Positions 56,919 through 64,000 of a stretch of DNA of 64,000 bases are shown piece by piece. The translations under genes and the position numbers were made by a program. The stretch is taken from assembly GCF_000162875.1 (NCBI RefSeq), contig NZ_GG700630.1, positions 1,096,968 through 1,160,967 on the forward strand, given 5' to 3'. The notes under the pieces were generated by a model. The model had not been told where the DNA came from. It ran no database searches and was given only the letters and a program-made list of their open reading frames with translations. Numbering within the stretch: position 1 is the stretch's first letter; each line of letters opens with the position of its first letter. The DNA is from Slackia exigua ATCC 700122 (lineage in GTDB: Bacteria; Actinomycetota; Coriobacteriia; Coriobacteriales; Eggerthellaceae).

Positions 56919-58501
56919 CCGATCAGTCCTTCCCTTTCGACCGAGGAGCGGGACGCGCCTTTCAGCGTCTCGGCCCCGATGGATTCCTTCTCGCGCATCG
57001 ATTTGATGCGTTCGTAATCATAGAGCGGGATATGCAGGGTGAAGCACGCGCCCTCGCCCTTCGCGCCCTGAACGTCCACCCAGCCATGATGGCGATCGAC
57101 GATTTCCTTGACCACCGACAGGCCGATGCCGAGCCCGCCGCTGGCGCGCTCGCGGCTGCTGTCGGCGCGCCAGAAACGCCCGAAGACCATCGTGCACTCC
57201 TCGGGCGTGAGGCCGACGCCGGTATCCTGCACGGCGATCATGGCCTCGTCGTCGCTCTTCTTCACGCTGACCGTGATGGTGCCGGGTGCAGGCGTGTAGC
57301 GCACGGCATTGGAGATGAGGTTCGCAGTCGCCTGGCGGATGAGGTCGCGATCGGCATAGACGACCACGTCGTCTTCGGCTTCATAGACCAGCTGCAGCCC
57401 GGCTTCGCTGATATAGGCCTCGTGCGACATCGCCAGCAGGCGGATCATCTCGCCGACATTGACGACCTCTTCGTTCAGGGGCGTCGTGCGGTTCTCCAGA
57501 CGGGAAAGCTTCAGCAAGGCATCGACCATGCGCGAGAGGCGTTGGACCTCGGCATCGATCGTGCCGAGGCGTTCGGCATCGGGCTCGAACACGCCGTCGA
57601 CGATCGCCTCGACGGTAGATTGGATCGCCATGAGCGGCGTGCGCAGCTCATGGGCGACATCGGTGGTCAGGCGGCGTTCGAGCTCGCGATCCTTCTCCAC
57701 GCTCGCCGCCATGGCATCGAACGTCTTGCCGAGTTCGGCGATCTCGTCATCGCCCTCGAGATTGGTGCGTGCGGAAAGATCGCCTTCCTTGATGGCGGCC
57801 GCGGTTTCCGTCATGCGGCTGATCGGGTGCACCAAGCTGCGCGCGAAAAGGAAGCCGAGAAGCGAAGCGAGCACGATGGACAGCACCGCGGCGAAGGCCA
57901 TCGCCTGGTAGCTTCGGTTGCGGAATTCCTGGTCCGTTTTGGATAGAAGCACGTCGGAGCCGTATACCCACATGTTGACGCGACCTATGGCGGTGCCGTT
58001 GACCATGATGTCGGCGTGGGCCATCGTCGCATCCGAGCCGGGCGCCAAGGATTGGGTCTTGTTCGGCGCCAATGCGTCGCTGCCCGTCATCACGACCGTG
58101 GAATCGTACACGATCGTATTGTTGATGCCGACGACCTGGATGCCCATCGTCTGATTGAGCGTATGAGCGGCGGAAGCGGGCGAAACGTCGGACATCGTGA
58201 GCGGGGGATAGGTGCCCTTCCCCGTCGTGTTCACGATATCGAGCGCATGCCCGTTCGACTTCTCGTATTTGTCGGCGATGGCCGACGCAGTGCGGTCGGC
58301 CAATGCCTGGATGTTCTCGTGCGTATAGTTCTGGAAATGCTGCTCCCACACGAATGAGAGCACGCCCATCGCGACGATGGCCGTCAGCCCGGCGATCAGC
58401 GCGAACGTCACCGTGACGCGCGCGGTGTACGAATGCCCGAAGACCCATGCCTTGATGGCCGCGATCGGGCCGCGTATGCGGGTATTGATGCGATCGACCA
58501 C
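56915..58501 (-). CDS. Sensor histidine kinase with HAMP domain
   Basis: A 528-aa membrane kinase starting at GTG. Two membrane helices (about 28-50 and 195-218) frame an extracytoplasmic sensor of ~145 residues. HAMP (about 220-270), HisKA with phosphoacceptor TTDVAHELRTPLMAIQS (about 285) and HATPase (NLISNAVRYTPAPG, DTGVGLTPEE, GGLGIGLSVVKEIV) follow. It is 33 nt after its response regulator and overlaps purC. Domain order matches OmpR-type envelope sensors. Confidence 0.96.
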   Translation of the reverse strand: MVDRINTRIRGPIAAIKAWVFGHSYTARVTVTFALIAGLTAIVAMGVLSFVWEQHFQNYTHENIQALADRTASAIADKYEKSNGHALDIVNTTGKGTYPPLTMSDVSPASAAHTLNQTMGIQVVGINNTIVYDSTVVMTGSDALAPNKTQSLAPGSDATMAHADIMVNGTAIGRVNMWVYGSDVLLSKTDQEFRNRSYQAMAFAAVLSIVLASLLGFLFARSLVHPISRMTETAAAIKEGDLSARTNLEGDDEIAELGKTFDAMAASVEKDRELERRLTTDVAHELRTPLMAIQSTVEAIVDGVFEPDAERLGTIDAEVQRLSRMVDALLKLSRLENRTTPLNEEVVNVGEMIRLLAMSHEAYISEAGLQLVYEAEDDVVVYADRDLIRQATANLISNAVRYTPAPGTITVSVKKSDDEAMIAVQDTGVGLTPEECTMVFGRFWRADSSRERASGGLGIGLSVVKEIVDRHHGWVDVQGAKGEGACFTLHIPLYDYERIKSMREKESIGAETLKGASRSSVEREGLIG

Positions 58502-58534
58502 GATGGATTGACGAAGGAGCCGGCGCAGCCGGGA

Positions 58535-59254
58535 TTACTGCTGCGAAGGCTGCTTGGTCGGATCCTCGAAACGGTATCCGACGCCGTGAACCGTGTGCAG
58601 CCACTTCGGATTGCGCGGATTGTCGCCGATCTTGGCGCGAAGGTTCTTCACGTGGCTGTCGATCGTGCGCTCATAGCCTTCGAAGTCGTAGCCCAAGACC
58701 TTCTCGACCAGCTCCATGCGCGAATACACGCGGCCAGGATAGCGGGAAAGGGTGGTCAGGAGCTTGAATTCGCTGGCCGTGAGGTCGACTTCCTTGTCGT
58801 TGACGAGGACCTTGTGGCCCGAGACGTCGATCGTGAGCTCGCCGAACTCGAGAACCTCGCGCTGAGGCTCGCTGTCCGCATGGACGCGGCGAAGCAGCGC
58901 CCGGACGCGGGCGACCAGCTCGCGCGGCGAGAACGGCTTGACCAGATAGTCGTCGGCGCCCAGCTCGAGACCGATGATGCGGTCTTCGACCTCGCCTTTG
59001 GCGGTCAGCATGATGATGGGCACGTCGGAATTGTCGCGGATGACGCGGCAGACGCGCTCGCCCGGGACGCGGGGAAGCATGAGGTCGAGCACGACCAGAT
59101 CGAAGTGATGCTTGCCGAATTCATCGAGGGCGTCCTGGCCGTCGCCGACGGCGGTGACCCAATAGTTCTCGCGCTCGAGATAGGCGGCCACGGCATCGCG
59201 AATGGCCTTTTCATCCTCAACAAGTAGAATTCGACGCGTATCGGTGGTGTTCAT
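58535..59254 (-). CDS. OmpR/PhoB-family response regulator
   Basis: A 239-aa regulator. The receiver domain is residues about 8-120: LLVEDEKAIRDAV, phospho-acceptor Asp in FDLVVLDLMLPRVPGE, and Lys in GADDYLVKPFSPREL. The winged-helix DNA-binding domain is about 138-232 (LTASEFKLLTTLSRYPGRVY, RTIDSHVKNLRAKIG, TVHGVGYRF). It is the first gene of the RR-kinase-purC group. Confidence 0.97.
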   Translation of the reverse strand: MNTTDTRRILLVEDEKAIRDAVAAYLERENYWVTAVGDGQDALDEFGKHHFDLVVLDLMLPRVPGERVCRVIRDNSDVPIIMLTAKGEVEDRIIGLELGADDYLVKPFSPRELVARVRALLRRVHADSEPQREVLEFGELTIDVSGHKVLVNDKEVDLTASEFKLLTTLSRYPGRVYSRMELVEKVLGYDFEGYERTIDSHVKNLRAKIGDNPRNPKWLHTVHGVGYRFEDPTKQPSQQ

Positions 59255-59382
59255 GATCCGGTGCTCCTCAGGTCGTACGGTACGTCAAGGCGCAAGGCCT
59301 CAAGATACGGTTTGACGTTATTGTAGCGATTTTTGACCCGTCCATCTGCAGCGCTTTTGGAAAAATGACATAATGAGCGGCC

Positions 59383-60744
59383 ATGTCTCAGCAACCCAGA
59401 CATCCACGACCGCGCACGCGTTCGAACGCGACCGCGCGACGCATGCGTTCCGACTCGCGACGGACGCGATCCTCGTCGAGAACCGCCGGGGCGCGTCGTC
59501 ATGCCCGGCCTCGCTCGCATGCGGCGAAACGCCCGTCCATCGCCGTTTCGAGGCGGCAGCTCATCGCCGGCGCGGCCGGTATCGCGGGCATCGCGCTCGC
59601 CTCGTCGGGCATCGCGCATCTCACCTCTAAGAAAGAAGAAGCCGCGGAAGATTCCTCCGCCCTCTCCGTCGCCCCCGACAGCGTCTTCACCCTATCCGAT
59701 TGCACGGAAGCCGACGCATCCGATTGCATGCGCCTCGTATCCGAATTCAAGCTTCCCTACCACACGCTCGTGTGGGCCTGCAATGACTCCTATGCAAGCT
59801 GCCTCGTTCCGACCTCGGGTTCCGCGCCCATCACGAAGGCGGGCATCCTCGACCTTGACAGCGGAAGCCTCGCGACGGTGCTCGACGGGCCCATCTCCTC
59901 GGAAAACGGCTACGACATCTACGACGTGCGCTGCAGCTCCCGAGGCATCATCTGGACCGAGGCAAACGCCTTCACCGGAGAATGGCGCGTCTACCACGCA
60001 ACCCATTCGGGCGAATCCATCGGCGATCCGATGCTTGCCGACCACGGCACGACCGACTACGAGATCCCCACGCTCGCCGTCTCCGAGGCGCGCGCGTTCT
60101 GGCAGGTGCTGCCGTCGGCCGGCACGAAAGGCGTCGAATCGCTGCTCAAGTCATCGACGTACGGCACGAAGGGGACCGATATCGCCTACCGGTCGAACGG
60201 GCGCATGGCCACGCCCCCGTATTCCTGCGACGAGGGCGTGGTGATCACGCCGCGCACGAAGGGATCGGCGGTCGCCTACCAGATCACGCTCGTCGACGGA
60301 ACGTCCATGGACCAGCGCGATGCGCTCGTCCTGCCCGCGTCCATGTCTCCGCTCGAGGCGGGCTACGCGAGCGATCGCTTCGCCTTTTCCTTCGACGCCA
60401 TCTACAACGTGAAAAGCGGCATCGCGAACCTCGGCACCTATGCGCCGGTCAAGTCGGGGGCGCCTCAGCCAGGCGATGAGTGGTTCCGCTTCAGTCGCAA
60501 TCCGTCCGCGCCGCCGGCATGGGCCGGTCAATGGCTCGTCGTGAAATCGACCAAATCCGTCTCGGGCGTCGATCCAGTCAATCGCCTGGTATTCGCGCTC
60601 GATTGCCCCGACCGCAGCGACGACTTCGGCGACTACCTCGCCTCCACGGGCACGCGCGGGATCGTCGCGACCTATGCGCACGTAAGCCGTTCGGATACCG
60701 ACGAATACACCCTGCTGCGCACCTGGCGGCCCCTGCAGGCATAG
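59383..60744 (+). CDS. Exported protein of unknown function with Tat-like signal
   Basis: About 453 aa if started at the ATG at 59383, which has no clear ribosome site. CATAAT ends only 8 nt before it, so a leaderless message is possible. A long Arg-rich N-terminal region precedes a twin-arginine-like signal (SRRQLIAGAAGIAGIALASS, about residues 57-76). The mature part (about 90-453) has regularly spaced Trp/Asp/Gly strands (HTLVWACNDSYASCLV, SSRGIIWTEANAFTGEWRVY) suggesting a beta-propeller. No family or catalytic motif is recognised. It is divergent from the OmpR regulator and may be its target. Confidence 0.8.
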   Translation: MSQQPRHPRPRTRSNATARRMRSDSRRTRSSSRTAGARRHARPRSHAAKRPSIAVSRRQLIAGAAGIAGIALASSGIAHLTSKKEEAAEDSSALSVAPDSVFTLSDCTEADASDCMRLVSEFKLPYHTLVWACNDSYASCLVPTSGSAPITKAGILDLDSGSLATVLDGPISSENGYDIYDVRCSSRGIIWTEANAFTGEWRVYHATHSGESIGDPMLADHGTTDYEIPTLAVSEARAFWQVLPSAGTKGVESLLKSSTYGTKGTDIAYRSNGRMATPPYSCDEGVVITPRTKGSAVAYQITLVDGTSMDQRDALVLPASMSPLEAGYASDRFAFSFDAIYNVKSGIANLGTYAPVKSGAPQPGDEWFRFSRNPSAPPAWAGQWLVVKSTKSVSGVDPVNRLVFALDCPDRSDDFGDYLASTGTRGIVATYAHVSRSDTDEYTLLRTWRPLQA

Positions 60745-60807
60745 GAAGGCCGTTCCTTTCGATGCGTCCACCGTCCATCCAGGCCCTTTATCGGCCTCAA
60801 GCGACGA

Positions 60808-60831
60808 AAAGGCCCTGGGATCGGGGCCTTT
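60808..60831. terminator. Bidirectional terminator between exported-protein gene and purB
   Basis: AAAGGCCC/GGGCCTTT forms an 8-bp stem with an 8-nt loop between convergent genes, with an A-rich left side and T-rich right side. Confidence 0.75.
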
Positions 60832-60885
60832 CCTGCAATCGAAGCGTAGAACGGACGCGTGCCGCGTCGGGCGCGATGCCGACGT

Positions 60886-62229
60886 CTAAAACGTGAGCGA
60901 CTCGAGCTTCTTGAAGACGACGTCCTTGTGCGCGAGGAACGCCCAGGGATCGAAGATCTCGTCCAGCTTCTCGGGCGCAAGGTTCGCCTCGGGATCGGCC
61001 TCGAGACGTTCGCGATACGTCGGGCCGACGACGGCGTTCTGGATATCGCTCCAGACCGCCATCGCGTTGCGCTGGACGATCGCATAGGCCGCCTCGCGCG
61101 TGATGCCCGTATCGACGAGCGCCAGCAGCACCTTCGACGAGAAGATGAGCCCGCGCGTGCGATCGAGGTTGAGCTTCATCTTCTCCGGATAGACCTGCAG
61201 ACCCTCGAGAATGAACTGCATCTTCGCGAACATATAGTCGAGCGCGATGAAGCTGTCGGCCAGGGCGACGCGCTCGGCGCCCGAGTGCGAGATGTCGCGT
61301 TCATACCACAGCGCCACGTCGTCGAAGCCCACCTGCGCATTCGCCTTCACGATGCGCGAAAGCCCGCAGACGCGTTCGACCGTGATGGGGTTGCGCTTAT
61401 GAGGCATGGCCGAAGACCCCTTCTGACCGGGCCTGAACGGTTCTTCCGCTTCGATCACGTCGGTCTGCTGCATAAGGCGCACCTGCATCGCGATGCTTTC
61501 GAGCGTGGACGCGACCACGGCGAGCGTGGATGCGACCTGCGCATGACGGTCGCGGGCGAGGACCTGCGTGGAGAGCGGGTCGGGAACGAGGCCCATATGC
61601 TCGCACACGTAGGCCTCCACGAAAGGATCGATGCTCGAATAGGTGCCCACGGCGCCCGAGATAGCGCCGATCGCGGCGACTTCACGCGCCTGCTCGAGCC
61701 GGGTAAGCGAGCGTTTGAGCGCCCAGGCCCAGCTGCCGAACTTCATGCCGAAGGTCATCGGCTCGGCATGGATGCCGTGCGTGCGTCCGACGCAGAGTGC
61801 GTCCGCAAGCTCGAACGCGCGGTCCTTCGCCACGCGGCCGAGCTTGCGCGCATCTTCGATGATGATGTCGAGCGCCTGCGTGATCTGGTACGAAAGCGCG
61901 GTGTCGCCCAGGTCGGACGACGTCATGCCGTAATGGACCCAGCGGCTCGGCTTCTCGGCGCCCTCGGGCATATCGGCATCGATGTATTCTCCCATGCAGG
62001 TCAGAAACGCGATGACGTCATGGTTGGTGACGGCTTCGATCTCGTCGATGCGATCGACGCGGAAATCGGCGTGCGCACGGATCCATGCCGCCTCGTCCTT
62101 CGTGATGCCGCACTGCCCGAGCTCGGCCTGGGCCTCGCATGCCAGGATCTCGATTTCCTTCCAGACGGCGAACTTGTTCTCGGGCTCCCAGATGCTTCCC
62201 ATTGCCGGCCTGGTATAGCGAGGAATCAT
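60886..62229 (-). CDS. purB: Adenylosuccinate lyase
   Basis: A 447-aa enzyme splitting SAICAR and adenylosuccinate, each releasing fumarate. The ATG at 62229 follows AAGGA by 7 nt; the longer open frame to 63387 is a shadow of the TrkA genes. Family marks are RYTRPAMGSIWEPENKF at the start, HYGMTSSDLGDTAL (about 85), the catalytic-base loop signature GSSAMPHKRNPITVE (about 262) and DRTRGLIFSS. Fumarate from this step could feed fumarate-respiring pathways, though nothing in the window proves that link. Confidence 0.98.
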   Translation of the reverse strand: MIPRYTRPAMGSIWEPENKFAVWKEIEILACEAQAELGQCGITKDEAAWIRAHADFRVDRIDEIEAVTNHDVIAFLTCMGEYIDADMPEGAEKPSRWVHYGMTSSDLGDTALSYQITQALDIIIEDARKLGRVAKDRAFELADALCVGRTHGIHAEPMTFGMKFGSWAWALKRSLTRLEQAREVAAIGAISGAVGTYSSIDPFVEAYVCEHMGLVPDPLSTQVLARDRHAQVASTLAVVASTLESIAMQVRLMQQTDVIEAEEPFRPGQKGSSAMPHKRNPITVERVCGLSRIVKANAQVGFDDVALWYERDISHSGAERVALADSFIALDYMFAKMQFILEGLQVYPEKMKLNLDRTRGLIFSSKVLLALVDTGITREAAYAIVQRNAMAVWSDIQNAVVGPTYRERLEADPEANLAPEKLDEIFDPWAFLAHKDVVFKKLESLTF

Positions 62230-62321
62230 ATCGGTTTCCTTCCTGGCCGCACGGCGGCCGTTCCTTGGGTCAGGCCCGACAGGCGGGCTCGAGGGTTGAC
62301 GCGAGACGCATGCCGGCCCGA

Positions 62322-63002
62322 TCAGAGGCTGGCGAACAGCGCGCGAGCGGCCTCGATGGAGTCGCGTTCCGCGAGGATGACCGCCTTGTCCCCCGGGCGA
62401 AGCACGGTTTCGGACGTGACGATCTCGGCATTGCTGTATTCCTTGCGATCGATGGCGACCAGGGCGCTGCCGCGAGGCATCTTGATGCGCGCGGCGAGCA
62501 GGCCGCGCTTCGGGTCGAAGCGACGCGGGTTCCTCGGGATGGCCGCCTCGATCAGCACGACGTCGCCGCGGGAGAGCGCGGATACGACGCCGACGGAGCC
62601 CATCATGGCCTCTTCCTCGATCATGTTCGCGATGAGCATCGTGGACGATACGCTTTCGATGCCCACCTCGCGGAACACGCGGCGGTTCTTGGGATTGTTG
62701 ACGCGGGCGATGCAGCGCGGCACCTTGAAGATCTGGGTCGCAAGCTCGCACGACACGAGGTTCGCATCGTCGTGGCCGGTCACGGCCGCAAGCACGTCCG
62801 CCTTGCGCACGCCGGCGTCTTCCAGATAGTCGGAATCGCAGCCGTCCCCGCAGATGATCAGGTAGTCGCCGGTGAGATTCATGCTCAGGCGGTCGGCGGT
62901 GCGGCGGTCCTGCTCGATGACGGCAACCTGATGGCCCTGCCCGAGAAGGACGCTGGCGAGGTATTCGCCGACCTTGCCTCCGCCCATGATGACGATATAC
63001 AC
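62322..63002 (-). CDS. trkA: TrkA-type NAD-binding potassium-channel regulator (second gene)
   Basis: A 226-aa cytoplasmic protein. The N-terminal Rossmann domain is MYIVIMGGGKVGEYLASVLL, with the acidic end EQDRRTADRL. The C-terminal RCK_C-like domain (about 140-220) includes KMPRGSALVAIDRKEYSNAE. Such proteins gate Trk/Ktr potassium uptake in response to nucleotides. It lies 8 nt after its paralogue; no membrane Trk subunit is inside the window. Confidence 0.92.
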   Translation of the reverse strand: MYIVIMGGGKVGEYLASVLLGQGHQVAVIEQDRRTADRLSMNLTGDYLIICGDGCDSDYLEDAGVRKADVLAAVTGHDDANLVSCELATQIFKVPRCIARVNNPKNRRVFREVGIESVSSTMLIANMIEEEAMMGSVGVVSALSRGDVVLIEAAIPRNPRRFDPKRGLLAARIKMPRGSALVAIDRKEYSNAEIVTSETVLRPGDKAVILAERDSIEAARALFASL

Positions 63003-63010
63003 GCCGCCCC

Positions 63011-63670
63011 CTATTCCCGAATAAAACGTTGGAATCGTTTAAGCAGGTCATGGCGCACACAAGCGATGATCGTATCGCCATGGTAGAGCACGCTCGTCGG
63101 CGAAGGGATCGAATTCGCGCTGCCGTCGGAGCGTTCGAAGCATACGATGCGCACGCCGTGGCTCTTTTCGAGCTCGCTGACGCGAATGGCCCTCTGCTCG
63201 GCCCATTCCAGATTGAGGGAGAAACGCAGAATCTCGTACTGGCCGAACGTATCGAGGTGGGAACCATGGCCCGACATGATCTTCGAGAAGACCTCCTCGG
63301 CGATGAGCGACGTGCCGCAAACGTAATCGATGCCGAGCTGCCCGTAGGCGCGTTCCCTGTTCGTATTGTACAGGCGGGCGATGGCATGTTCGACGCCGAA
63401 GATGCGGCGAGCGACCTCGACCACCATAAGATTCGTGTTGTCGTTGCTGGTCACGGCCGCAACGACATCGCAATCCTCGATACCGGCGCGCACGAGCACG
63501 CCTTCGTCAAAGCCGAGACCTTGAAGCGTGGCTCCGTTGAAGTTGCGTCCGAGCGCGGAGAACGCATCGGCCTTCGTGTCGATGACGCACACGTTGCGCC
63601 CGTTCGACGACAGCATCGTTGCGAGCGACGAGCCGACGCGCCCGCATCCCACGACGATGACGTTGGCCAT
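63011..63670 (-). CDS. TrkA-type NAD-binding potassium-channel regulator (first gene)
   Basis: A 219-aa paralogue of the next gene. It has the Rossmann motif NVIVVGCGRVGSSLATML and acidic residue VIDTKADAF, then an RCK_C-like domain (about 135-215, ending ACVRHDLLKRFQRFIRE). Two adjacent single-RCK genes are usual in actinobacteria (CeoB/CeoC-like), where together they replace one double-length TrkA. Confidence 0.92.
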   Translation of the reverse strand: MANVIVVGCGRVGSSLATMLSSNGRNVCVIDTKADAFSALGRNFNGATLQGLGFDEGVLVRAGIEDCDVVAAVTSNDNTNLMVVEVARRIFGVEHAIARLYNTNRERAYGQLGIDYVCGTSLIAEEVFSKIMSGHGSHLDTFGQYEILRFSLNLEWAEQRAIRVSELEKSHGVRIVCFERSDGSANSIPSPTSVLYHGDTIIACVRHDLLKRFQRFIRE

Positions 63671-63693
63671 TGGACCTCTTTCCCTCTACATGG

Positions 63694-63718
63694 AAGATGC
63701 GCCTTGAAAGCGCATCTT
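63694..63718 (-). terminator. Hairpin at the 3' end of the RlpA/3D-domain gene
   Basis: AAGATGCGC/GCGCATCTT forms a perfect 9-bp stem with a 7-nt loop, overlapping the TAA stop of the right-edge gene and 24 nt upstream of the TrkA start. There is no T-run. Confidence 0.5.
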
Positions 63719-64000
63719 ACAGGAATTTGTAGTAGACGGTGCGAACGCCCCAGTCGCCGACGCTCCGTGCTCCGAGCGCCTTCCATGTTCCGGGCGCGAG
63801 GTCCAGGTCGCGCCCGTACGGGGCGAAGCCGCCGGTGTCGGTGACCGTCGCGACGACCACCTTGTCCCCGCACATGACGGCGACCGCCTGGCCGAGACGC
63901 CAGGACTGGGACTCGGGAACGGCGACGGTGATGCCGCCGTCATCGAGCTTGCGACCGGATGCGGTGGCGGTGGTGTTGAAGTTGCCTTCGCCATCGTCGT
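63717..64000 (-). CDS. RlpA/3D-like double-psi beta-barrel protein, 5' end beyond window
   Basis: The last 94 residues of a larger protein. They contain TATASGRKLDDGGITVAVP near the left of the visible part and KVVVATVTDTGGF-PYGRDLDLAPGTW, the Asp-containing core of RlpA/3D/expansin-like barrels that act on or bind peptidoglycan. The chain ends VYYKFL. Exported, cell-wall-remodelling proteins such as Rpf2/YocH types carry this domain at the C-terminus. Anything N-terminal lies outside the window. Confidence 0.85.
   Translation of the reverse strand, partial: DDGEGNFNTTATASGRKLDDGGITVAVPESQSWRLGQAVAVMCGDKVVVATVTDTGGFAPYGRDLDLAPGTWKALGARSVGDWGVRTVYYKFL

Noticed and set aside
62230-63387. Upstream extension of the purB frame
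   Set aside because: It overlaps both TrkA genes in another frame; purB has a proper start with ribosome site at 62229.

Overview
This is a GC-rich window (roughly 60-65% by eye) from an anaerobic actinobacterium of the class Coriobacteriia, most likely an Eggerthellaceae member (Slackia/Eggerthella-like). Four things point there: a secreted Tat-signal flavoprotein divergent from a 12-TM LuxR-type regulator, an actinobacterial dnaK-grpE-dnaJ-hspR operon with clpB downstream, [NiFe]-hydrogenase maturation genes, and ECF-type transporters. The genus is an inference; no rRNA gene is present.

Layout. 1-11.7 kb (- strand) is a sortase-assembled pilus locus: an XRE regulator, a coiled-coil protein, signal peptidase I, an LPKTG major pilin, two sortases and a giant surface protein that runs off the left edge. 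Strong hairpins sit in three of its intergenic gaps. 11.7-12.76 kb is non-coding, with an AT-rich operator-like block and a degenerate ~12-bp repeat tract. 12.76-16.15 kb is the divergent LuxR regulator / Tat flavoprotein reductase pair. 16.4-26.9 kb is chaperones: clpB, hspR, a cbpA-type dnaJ, grpE and dnaK, then an acetamidase/formamidase-family gene (+), then htpG under a textbook CIRCE operator. 27-28.7 kb holds mazG, a 2[4Fe-4S] ferredoxin and an unknown protein. 28.8-34.6 kb (+) is a nickel/hydrogenase operon: an 84-aa unknown, nikR, hypF, hypC, hypD, hypE. A phosphoglucose isomerase follows.

36.5-38.5 kb is a lower-GC insert with a perfect 45-bp palindrome, a DUF4143-type AAA ATPase and an orphan gene fragment. 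A decayed piece of a second DUF4143 gene lies at 27.0 kb. 38.5-49.8 kb is a transporter island: AraC regulator, then S, T and A components of one ECF transporter and two exporter-fold ABC proteins (+), meeting head-on with zero gap a second ECF A-T-S set (-), ending at a TetR regulator. A broken fic gene with an apparently intact operator follows. 50.7-55.2 kb (-) is a LytTR response regulator, LytS-like kinase, TauE-family permease and glycosyltransferase. 56-59.3 kb is an OmpR-type two-component pair translationally coupled to purC. 59.4-64 kb has a Tat-exported unknown protein, purB, two TrkA-type NAD-binding proteins and the end of an RlpA/3D-domain protein cut by the right edge.

No tRNA, rRNA, CRISPR array, IS transposase or prophage gene was recognised. 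The best candidates for under-described biology are the 12.1-12.8 kb non-coding block, the palindrome-plus-DUF4143 element and its relic, the active-site variant of the flavoprotein, and the convergent ECF/ABC island.
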